Of a DNA stretch of 7,104 nucleotides, positions 1 through 4,809 are shown one piece after another. The position numbers were made by a program, and so were the translations under genes. How positions within the stretch are numbered: position 1 is the stretch's first letter; each line of letters begins with the position of its first letter. The notes under the pieces are model-generated. The model was not told the origin of the DNA, ran no database searches, and saw nothing but the letters and a program-made list of their open reading frames with translations. This DNA comes from UBA4738 sp002413305 (GTDB lineage Bacteria; Actinomycetota; UBA4738): contig DAIUAM010000096.1 in the NCBI GenBank assembly GCA_036847185.1, positions 1 to 7,104 on the forward strand, read 5' to 3'.

Positions 1-789
1 GAGAAGGGCCACGTCGAGGGCCTGGTCGGCTACGGCAGGCGCAACTTCATGGTCCCCGTCCCGTCCTTCGCGTCCTTCGCCCAGCTGAACGCGTCGCTTC
101 AGGCCTCCTGCGCCGCCGACCTTCTCCGCCGGGTGCGGGGCAAGGCGCTGACCAAGGCCGAGCTGCTGGAGGTCGACCGGGCGGCCATGCTCCCCATCCC
201 CACCCCGGCGTTCGAGGCCCGGCGGGTGGTCCACACCCGGGCGAACTCGCTCTCCCTGGTGCGCTTCGACCGCAACGACTACTCGGTCCCCACGGCGTTC
301 GCCCATCACCAGCTCACCGTGGTCGGCGGCATCGAGGGGATCCGCATCGTGGAGGGCGCCCACCTGGTGGCCACCCACCGCCGGAGCTGGGAGAAGGAGC
401 AGACCACCTTCGATCCCCGCCACTACCTGGCCTTACTGGAGCGAAAGCCCGGGGCGCTGGACGTGGCCCGGCCCCTTCAGGACTGGGAGCTGCCGGGATG
501 CTTCGCCCTTCTTCGCCGGCGTCTGGAGTCGAGTCTCGGTCACGTCGGCACCCGGGAGTACATCAAGGTCCTGCGCCTCCTGGAACGTGCCTCGGTAGCC
601 GAGCTCGCCGGCGCGGTCGGAGCGGCCCTTGAGATCGGGGCCACGAGCTCCGACGCCATCGCCCTGATCCTTCACCACCGCCAGGAGCGTCCCGTCTCGC
701 TGTTCTCCCTGGACTCCCACCCGCACCTGCGTCCGTTCGTGATCGAGGCGCCCGACCTCTTGGCCTACGCCTGCCTGAAGGGAGCATGA
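1..789 (+). CDS. istA: IS21-family transposase IstA, C-terminal part (5' end outside window)
   Basis: The reading frame is open from base 1, so the gene starts upstream of the window; the internal ATG at 49 is not the real start. The first residues, EKGHVEGLVGYGRRNFMVPV, match the end of the DDE integrase core of IS21 transposases, where a conserved Glu is followed by a Gly-Tyr-x-Arg-Arg-x-Phe stretch. The remaining ~240 residues are the C-terminal IstA region, with the typical RFDRNDYSVP strand motif and the late helical part. IstA cuts and joins the ends of the element during transposition, with IstB as helper. Its stop overlaps the istB start as ATGA, the normal IS21 operon layout, implying translational coupling. 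I see no frameshift or stop in the visible part. The N-terminal DNA-binding domain and most catalytic acidic residues lie outside the window. Family assignment is confident. Confidence 0.93.
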   Translation, partial: EKGHVEGLVGYGRRNFMVPVPSFASFAQLNASLQASCAADLLRRVRGKALTKAELLEVDRAAMLPIPTPAFEARRVVHTRANSLSLVRFDRNDYSVPTAFAHHQLTVVGGIEGIRIVEGAHLVATHRRSWEKEQTTFDPRHYLALLERKPGALDVARPLQDWELPGCFALLRRRLESSLGHVGTREYIKVLRLLERASVAELAGAVGAALEIGATSSDAIALILHHRQERPVSLFSLDSHPHLRPFVIEAPDLLAYACLKGA

Positions 790-1043
790 CCATGAAGGCC
801 CTGGAGTCCACGTCCCTGGTCCTGCTCCGCCACCACCTGAAGGCGCTCCGGCTTCCCACCATCGGGGCCGAGTGCGAGAAGGTGGCGCGGCGGGCCGCCT
901 CCGACGGCTCGGACCACCTCACCTACCTGCTCCAGGTCACCGAGCTCGAGCTCCTGGAACGCGAGCGCAAGGCGGCCGAGCGGAGGCTCAAGGCGGCGCG
1001 CCTCCCGAGCCTCAAGTCCCTGGAGTCCTTCGACTTCGCCGCG
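1..1043 (+). mobile_element. IS21-family insertion sequence remnant
   Basis: This is the part of the window with recognisable IS21-family coding content: the istA 3' half plus the first third of istB in their usual order and overlap. The left end of the element is outside the window. The right end is missing because istB is cut at about 1044, and I see no terminal inverted repeat or target duplication there. The element is therefore partial and probably immobile. Whether the loss happened before or after the neighbouring phage fragments arrived cannot be told from the sequence. Confidence 0.8.
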
Positions 1044-1259
1044 CGACCCGGAGGAGCCTCACCTCGTGGCGGAGGACGGCGTTCTCGAGCTCAAGGGCAC
1101 GGATGGAGGAACCGCGACCGAGCCAGCCCAGGGCCCGGCGCAAGAGAAGATCGAAGAGGAGGAACATCCGCGCATCCTAGAAGACGCAGCTCAGGGTGCG
1201 AATCGAGGATATTCGCGCCCCACAGGATCGGGAGCATCGCCGCGCCTACGTGGACTTGA
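786..1259 (+). pseudogene. istB: IS21-family helper IstB, truncated before the ATPase core
   Basis: The ATG at 786 overlaps the istA stop (ATGA) and follows a GAAGGGAGC ribosome binding site. Residues 1 to about 86 match the N-terminus of IstB-like ATP-binding proteins: a helical region with LRLPTIGAECEKVA, then LTYLLQVTELELLERERKAA, then the ARLPSLKSLESFDF segment that normally leads into the AAA+ domain. From about base 1044 the frame reads a low-complexity Arg/Gly/Pro sequence unlike IstB and stops at 1259. Family members are about 250 residues long and carry a GxxGTGKT Walker A shortly after FDF; that motif, Walker B and the rest are absent here. The product would be unable to bind ATP, so this copy is probably inactive. 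The break looks like a deletion or recombination junction. A few bases' frameshift does not explain it, because no other plus-strand frame resumes IstB. Confidence 0.85.
1044..1245. other. Junction segment with no confident gene
   Basis: Between the break in istB and the next minus-strand ORF there are about 200 bp in which I recognise nothing. Plus-strand frame 1 is open here (the frame containing the GTG at 1066) and reads an acidic stretch including EKIEEEEHPRILEDAA, but it has no matching family and no good start. A short plus-strand frame from a GTG at 1196 to a stop ending at 1266 (VRIEDIRAPQDREHRRAYV) looks protein-like but has only 23 codons and a stop just upstream. Neither is annotated. 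The segment may be old flanking DNA exposed by deletion of the IS right end. Confidence 0.5.
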
Positions 1260-1380
1260 TCTCGTAGCCGGTAGGTTCGTTCAGGGGACACTTGCCCGCC
1301 TTGCCTTCCGGCAAGACGGTGGTCTGCGGCGAATACTCCCGACCGGTGCACCCGAGCATCAGGCTTCTTCGGCGGATCAA
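1246..1380 (-). CDS. Tiny hypothetical ORF with two cysteines, just downstream of the recombinase tail
   Basis: A short minus-strand frame ends with TAG at 1246-1248. It can start at the TTG at 1380, which overlaps the recombinase stop as TTGA (44 aa), or at the ATG at 1359 (37 aa). The peptide is hydrophilic and reads like real protein: LGCTGREYSPQ near the N-terminus and EGKAGKCPLNEPTGYEIKST at the C-terminus. The two Cys are 20 residues apart, so a single Cys pair could bind a metal only with a partner. Its position right after the recombinase, with a 4-base overlap, would fit translational coupling. The ribosome binding site before the ATG (GAAGAAG) is weak. I do not recognise the family. 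It could also be the remnant of a longer gene or a chance ORF. Confidence 0.3.
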   Translation of the reverse strand: MIRRRSLMLGCTGREYSPQTTVLPEGKAGKCPLNEPTGYEIKST

Positions 1381-1535
1381 CGAGAGAGGAACAGCTGGTC
1401 GAAGGCCTTCACGGCCTCCCCTTGCATGCTCGGCAGGACATGCGAGTAGGTGTCCAGGGTGATCCCGATGGAGGAATGCCCGAGGCGCTCGGACACGATG
1501 GCGTTCGCCATGGCGAGCTTCGGGTCAGGTGCCAT
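1377..1535 (-). pseudogene. Tyrosine recombinase (phage integrase family), C-terminal fragment
   Basis: The minus-strand frame encodes about 52 residues from an ATG at 1535. The last ~40 are the C-terminal end of a tyrosine recombinase: IVSERLGHSSIGITLDTYSH followed by VLPSMQ and a terminal helix. The LGHSS box carries the second catalytic histidine and the DTYSHV box carries the nucleophilic tyrosine that attacks DNA during site-specific strand exchange. The DNA-binding core, the first catalytic Arg and the Arg of the HxxR box are missing, so the fragment cannot catalyse recombination. Full-length relatives are about 350-400 residues. The fragment overlaps the end of the upstream helix-turn-helix gene by 11 bases in another frame. 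Upstream of about 1505 the frame is no longer recombinase-like, placing the breakpoint at about 1505-1535. It suggests a decayed prophage or integrative element. Confidence 0.8.
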
Positions 1536-1905
1536 CGACGTTCCGCTCGGCGATACGCTGCTCCAGCTCTTCGACGGTGCATCCGGCCCGTGTCGCGATG
1601 TCGGCCATCCATGCGGCGAAGAAGGCATCGAGCCTCGCCTTCGTGGTGGCGTCCAGGCGGCGACCGGTGCCGATCGGGACCACCGGCGCGTCACCCTCGC
1701 CGGCGTGCGTCAGCTTCCACACCGCCGCGAAGAAGTCGTGATACCGACCGCCCGGTTCGGAGATCCGCCCCCGTTCGAGCCACTTCAGCACCGCGACGTG
1801 CGACACGTTGGACCGCCTGGCGGCCTCTCGGAGACTCGCGCCTTGAGCGATCGCCTCGAGGACGGACTCGCGCGCGGCGTGCGTGAACTTGCTACGCGTC
1901 GGCAT
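1525..1905 (-). CDS. Helix-turn-helix protein, resembles phage small terminase / terminase-associated DNA-binding protein
   Basis: This is a complete 126-aa ORF from an ATG at 1905; an in-frame TAA lies five codons upstream, so no earlier start exists. Residues ~8-45 form a helix-turn-helix: AARESVLEAIAQGASLREAA, then SNVSHVAVLKWLERG. A GGRYHDFFAAVWKL segment follows. That order (recruiting helices, WLxRG, then G-x-Y-x-x-F) is common in phage small terminase-like proteins, which bind the packaging site and hand DNA to the large terminase. The C-terminal part (TTKARLDAFFAAWMADIATR, then TVEELEQRIAERN) is helical and could mediate oligomerisation. The ribosome binding site is weak. A large terminase fragment lies 4.8 kb away on the same strand, which makes a phage origin plausible, but the order is not the usual terS-terL. 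A resolvase-like or other HTH regulator is the main alternative. Confidence 0.6.
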   Translation of the reverse strand: MPTRSKFTHAARESVLEAIAQGASLREAARRSNVSHVAVLKWLERGRISEPGGRYHDFFAAVWKLTHAGEGDAPVVPIGTGRRLDATTKARLDAFFAAWMADIATRAGCTVEELEQRIAERNVDGT

Positions 1906-2000
1906 CGTCAGGCAGCCTTACGATCCGCGACTCAAACGCAACCCCGTGGTAACCATCAGAAAATGGGCCCAGAATGTGCACGCTTGAAGGGATTGGACCC
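1906..2000. other. Short intergenic stretch, no feature recognised
   Basis: This lies between the start of the helix-turn-helix gene and the hairpin after the Asp-box gene. A minus-strand TTGCGT followed 15 bases on by TAAGGC is too poor a match to call a promoter. I see no RNA gene or repeat here. Confidence 0.4.
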
Positions 2001-2040
2001 CGTGGGAAAGGGGGGGTCGGGTCCCCCCCTTTGACCCACG
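2001..2040 (-). terminator. Strong GC-rich hairpin after the Asp-box gene, probable terminator
   Basis: A near-perfect inverted repeat starts 11 bases after the stop of the minus-strand Asp-box gene. CGTGGG at 2001-2006 pairs with CCCACG at 2035-2040, and AAAGGGGGGG at 2007-2016 pairs with CCCCCCCTTT at 2023-2032. There is a two-base bulge (2033-2034) and a six-base loop (2017-2022), giving about 16 paired bases. No clear T-run follows on the minus strand, which is common in high-GC bacteria. It would also block read-through from the plus strand. The homopolymer Gs and Cs are a likely spot for sequencing error. Confidence 0.65.
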
Positions 2041-2051
2041 TGATCGCTCGC

Positions 2052-3932
2052 CTACTTCACGCCAATGGCCCGCGTGTAGGCGTCCGCCCCGAATCCGGCG
2101 AAACTGAGGATTCTCGGGTTACACCCAGCCGTGGTACAGAACGTGAAGATGGGGTTCCGGGTATCGGTCCATACGGGGTGGGCGGTTCCATCCCTGCCCA
2201 CCGCCAGGGCGTTGTAGTCGCCCATGAACAGCGAGTAGCCGCTGGTGTCCGGGAATTCGTTCGACGGGGGCAGGCTGAAGTCGGTCAGGCGGATGTGGCC
2301 TCCCGTCTCGTTGAACAGGGTCAGGTCCAGCCTCCCGGCGGCCATATCCCCGATGTACTTCCGGTCGTAATAGGAGACCGCCACTCTCCCGCTCGGCGTC
2401 CCCGCCGACCACTGCCACCACTGATCGGCCAACTGATCGCCTTCATCGTTGACCGACGGCAGTGCTCGTACGTCCGTCGTGGTGCCGGTGAAGGATGCTC
2501 CTCCATTCAGCGATACGCTGCGGACGATGTCGTTGTTGCAATGGTTCACCAGCCCGACGCCCTTGTACTTGTTCAGGCCCGACGGGGCAAATCCGTCGGG
2601 GCGGCAGTTCCCGCGCGTTAGCGTCTCGTTGGAGTGGATGTTGATGTAGCTGCCGAAGTCCACGATGACCTGGCGGCTGGAAACCGCCACCCCAGTCGGA
2701 TAGTTCTCGGCCCGAAAGATGCTCTGCGTCGACAGCGGGGCGGTAGGAATGCAGCCCCGGCCGAAGTCTTGCGCCGTGTATGTGAAGCAATCCGGTGTGT
2801 CGTAGAAGTCGGCCACCTTCACGGGCGAGGACCATGTGGCCCCGCCGTCCGTCGACTTCACGATCAGCATCTGGTTGTGGTTGTCCGTGGGGGGCCCTCC
2901 GCACGGAGGACCGATCGCTCCGGCGCAGTTGTTGAAGTTCTGGAACGTGACGTAGACGTCGCCGTTCGGGGCCACGAACGGGTCGGAGAACTGGTTGGCG
3001 TCACACGTGCCCGGGGGCGCCCCGCTGAAGTTGATCGGACAGAGCGCAGGATCCGAACCACTTATGCCGATCGGCGAGCTCCAACTGATGCCCGCGTCGT
3101 CCGAGAACGCGAAATAGATCGGGCTCGCCGTGAACCCGGGACCGTAATTCGTCCACGTGACGTAGATCCGGTTCGTGTGGCTGGTGGAGGTCGTGGTGGT
3201 ATCCAGGGTCATGTACTGCTTGTCCAGCAGCGCTGTCGCTCCCGTTCCATCCGTCTCGGTGACGATGCTCCCGGGGAAGCCCCACGAAGCGCCGCCGTCG
3301 TTGGACCGAAAGATGACCAGGGCACTGGCGCTGTCGTCGGTGTCGCCCACACCGGGACCGCGATCGAAGGCGCCACACATGAGATAGGCCTCACCGGTGG
3401 TGTCGAACGCGACCGAGGTGTCCCCCGAGGCGTCCCAGTAGTGCCGGGGGGCGGTGAATCCCGGGACCGTGAAGTGGGCTGGGACGAGTCGGCTCCCCCA
3501 GTGCGCGCCGCCGTCGAGGCTGAACGCCGCTCCACACGTCCCATCGGCTCCCTGGTAGTCGTTGGTGCCCGCGAGCAGGTTACGGGCGTTCAGGGGATTG
3601 ACCGCAACGGACGTTTCGTTCTGGGAGCTGGCTCGCCCGGCGAAACCTGCAGCGTTCTGGTTCGTGCAGTCCTGACTAACCCGCACGTTCGTGGCCGAGG
3701 TGTCCGGGCACCCGTTCGAGCCGGTCGTGATGGGGGGCGGCACGCTTCTACCATGAGGAATCTGGACCCGGACCGACGGGAGGTTGGCATGGATCCCGGA
3801 GGGGGCGAAGCGGTTGATCATGGCTTTGTTCGGCTTGGCGACGGTGGCCTGGGACGACGTGATGATCGCCCCGGAGATGAAGGGCAGTGTGGTGCCCACC
3901 ACGATGGCCGCGACCAGTACTCTTCTTCGCAT
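2052..3932 (-). CDS. Secreted Asp-box (BNR) beta-propeller protein, sialidase-like fold, function unknown
   Basis: The gene encodes 626 aa from the ATG at 3932, preceded by AAGGAGG four bases upstream. Residues 1-29 form a signal peptide: MRRR, a hydrophobic run (VLVAAIVVGTTLPFISGAII), then a likely cleavage near SSQA, so the product is probably exported. The body carries Asp-box repeats: SLDGGAHW (138-145), SNDGGASW (210-217), SDDAGISW (277-284), STDGGATW (360-367) and a degenerate SLNGGASF (474-481). These turns mark blades of sialidase-type propellers. Near the end, FMGDYNALAVGRDG then VWTDTR (569-591) is a segment often seen in secreted BNR proteins. I find no FRIP/YRIP box, so enzymatic sialidase activity is unsupported; binding or another hydrolase role is equally possible. 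There are about twelve cysteines, mostly in the mature part, suiting disulfides outside the cell. It lies downstream of a 49-aa exported ORF on the same strand and ends at a strong hairpin. Confidence 0.85.
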   Translation of the reverse strand: MRRRVLVAAIVVGTTLPFISGAIITSSQATVAKPNKAMINRFAPSGIHANLPSVRVQIPHGRSVPPPITTGSNGCPDTSATNVRVSQDCTNQNAAGFAGRASSQNETSVAVNPLNARNLLAGTNDYQGADGTCGAAFSLDGGAHWGSRLVPAHFTVPGFTAPRHYWDASGDTSVAFDTTGEAYLMCGAFDRGPGVGDTDDSASALVIFRSNDGGASWGFPGSIVTETDGTGATALLDKQYMTLDTTTTSTSHTNRIYVTWTNYGPGFTASPIYFAFSDDAGISWSSPIGISGSDPALCPINFSGAPPGTCDANQFSDPFVAPNGDVYVTFQNFNNCAGAIGPPCGGPPTDNHNQMLIVKSTDGGATWSSPVKVADFYDTPDCFTYTAQDFGRGCIPTAPLSTQSIFRAENYPTGVAVSSRQVIVDFGSYINIHSNETLTRGNCRPDGFAPSGLNKYKGVGLVNHCNNDIVRSVSLNGGASFTGTTTDVRALPSVNDEGDQLADQWWQWSAGTPSGRVAVSYYDRKYIGDMAAGRLDLTLFNETGGHIRLTDFSLPPSNEFPDTSGYSLFMGDYNALAVGRDGTAHPVWTDTRNPIFTFCTTAGCNPRILSFAGFGADAYTRAIGVK

Positions 3933-3996
3933 CGTTCCTCCTTACGTGTCGAAGGGATGCAGAATCAGGCTCGCTCCACACGGCGGCGGCCCTCGG

Positions 3997-4030
3997 ACCC
4001 GTCCAGGCGGCTGCCCCCAGAGTGACGGGT
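3997..4030 (-). promoter_or_regulatory. Stem-loop in the leader of the Asp-box gene
   Basis: ACCCGTC at 3997-4003 pairs perfectly with GACGGGT at 4024-4030, with a 20-base loop that can form a small inner GGC/GCC stem. It sits 65 bases upstream of the Asp-box start codon, inside the 250-bp gap after the small ORF. It could be a transcript-processing or attenuation element, or an incidental GC-rich repeat. No known riboswitch consensus was recognised. Confidence 0.3.
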
Positions 4031-4156
4031 GTACCGGCGACGCTCTGGGCAGTGGCGGGGTGAGCAGATCCCTTCGAGTTGAATGGTGGCCAGACACGGG
4101 AGCACTTCCAGGGCCCTCCCCCATCCGCATCATGCGAACGCGAACCTCACCCCCGG

Positions 4157-4186
4157 GTTCTATGCCCGAACACACCATTGCGTCAA
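4157..4186 (-). promoter_or_regulatory. Possible sigma-70-type promoter for the Asp-box gene
   Basis: On the minus strand, TTGACG (4186-4181) is followed after 18 bases by TAGAAC (4162-4157). The -35 matches five of six consensus bases and the -10 four of six. It lies about 225 bases before the Asp-box start, and the -35 overlaps the stop codon of the 49-aa ORF. If real, the large gene can be transcribed apart from the small one and has a long untranslated leader. Confidence 0.35.
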
Positions 4187-4332
4187 GAGTCGAATTGGAG
4201 GTGGAAGCGTCCCGAGGGAGGTTCCATGAAGTCGCTCCTGCGGTGGGCGGCCCCACTCGTCGCGGAGGCGGCCGGTATCAGGACGAGAGCCGCCAGGAGG
4301 CTCACGGAGACAACCATGAATACCCGCTTCAT
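4183..4332 (-). CDS. 49-aa exported small protein, unknown function
   Basis: The ATG at 4332 is chosen over upstream in-frame starts (ORF open to 4503) because a perfect AAGGAGG lies eight bases before it at 4347-4341, and because the protein then begins with a clean signal peptide. Residues 1-25 have MKR, then VFMVVSVSLLAALVLIPAAS and an ASA-T cleavage site. The mature part would be only about 24 residues, ending RRSDFMEPPSGRFHLQFDS. It has no cysteines and no lipobox. I do not recognise it. It could be a genuine secreted peptide, or the surviving N-terminus of a longer exported protein; no downstream frame obviously continues it. It is transcribed toward the Asp-box gene, 250 bp away, and may share a promoter with it. 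Confidence 0.5.
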   Translation of the reverse strand: MKRVFMVVSVSLLAALVLIPAASATSGAAHRRSDFMEPPSGRFHLQFDS

Positions 4333-4809
4333 CACTTCTCCCTCCTTCCCTCGGCAGGCGCGAGGGTCCATGACCAAGCTCGCAGGGTGACTTGGAATCA
4401 GGTACTCCGGCCCGCTCTTCTCACACCTCCCGCGGGCGAACCCAATCCTCATCCGGTCGTAGGGCGACAGCAAGACAGTAGTCCGGCCGGCATGAGCGGG
4501 CAAACTGGTCGAGTGTGAGCCGAGAGGGGGATTTCATGCGGAGGGACGTCAGGCTTCTGCTGGCCTGCGGTAGCTGCCACGCGGCGCCGATCGAGCGGCT
4601 GCAGATTGCCCCAGTCCAACCCCCTGAGGGGCACAGGAACTACTGATTTCGGCTCCTGACCAGGGCCCTCCGTGGGCTGTGATGTGTTGAACCAAGGTTC
4701 TGTGCCCTTCAGGTGAGGTGACCGGGGGTGAGCAGGCGGAGCCTCTCGCAGGATTCGACCCCGAGTAAACTCAACGACCCCAGGTTGGCGATCAGCGAGA
4801 GTGGAGCCA
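4333..4809. other. Divergent intergenic region without a confident gene
   Basis: About 480 bp separate the minus-strand small secreted ORF from the plus-strand propeller gene, so promoters for both units should lie here, but none matches consensus well. The best protein-like frame is plus-strand 4536-4646: 36 codons (MRRDVRLLLACGSCHAAPIE and on) after a GAGAGGGGG stretch. It has no family match and is left unannotated as a gene. The plus-strand hexamer TTGAAC at 4687 lacks a matching -10. An 11-base motif at 4657-4667 recurs downstream of the propeller gene. No tRNA, riboswitch or IS end was recognised. Confidence 0.45.

Noticed and set aside
1193..1266. Short protein-like plus-strand frame (VRIEDIRAPQDREHRRAYV)
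   Set aside because: Only about 24 codons between two stops and no start signal; too short to support.
1066..1449. 127-aa plus-strand ORF starting with GTG
   Set aside because: The acidic first half is unmatched and the second half is antisense to the recombinase fragment. There is no ribosome binding site, so it is described only as part of the junction segment.
1450..2034. 194-aa plus-strand ORF over the recombinase tail and HTH gene
   Set aside because: The minus-strand frames carry recognisable motifs (LGHSS, HTH, WLERG); this one is a shadow of them.
1548..2520. GCGATACGCTG present at about 1548-1558 and 2510-2520
   Set aside because: Both copies lie inside coding sequence of unrelated genes; an 11-base match is likely chance.
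2634..4025. 463-aa plus-strand ORF
   Set aside because: It is antisense to the Asp-box gene, rich in Arg/Gly/Val, has no domain character and no ribosome binding site. Long antisense ORFs are expected opposite high-GC genes.
4536..4646. 36-codon plus-strand ORF with a purine-rich stretch upstream
   Set aside because: Poor Shine-Dalgarno match, no recognised family and no hydrophobic signal; mentioned under the intergenic region only.
4687..4715. TTGAAC as a promoter for the PQQ-propeller gene
   Set aside because: No acceptable -10 hexamer at 16-18 bases; TAAACT at 4766-4771 likewise lacks a -35.
4750..4765. GGATTCGACCCC, reminiscent of a tRNA T-arm
   Set aside because: The flanking bases do not pair into a T-stem and no acceptor or anticodon arm is present.
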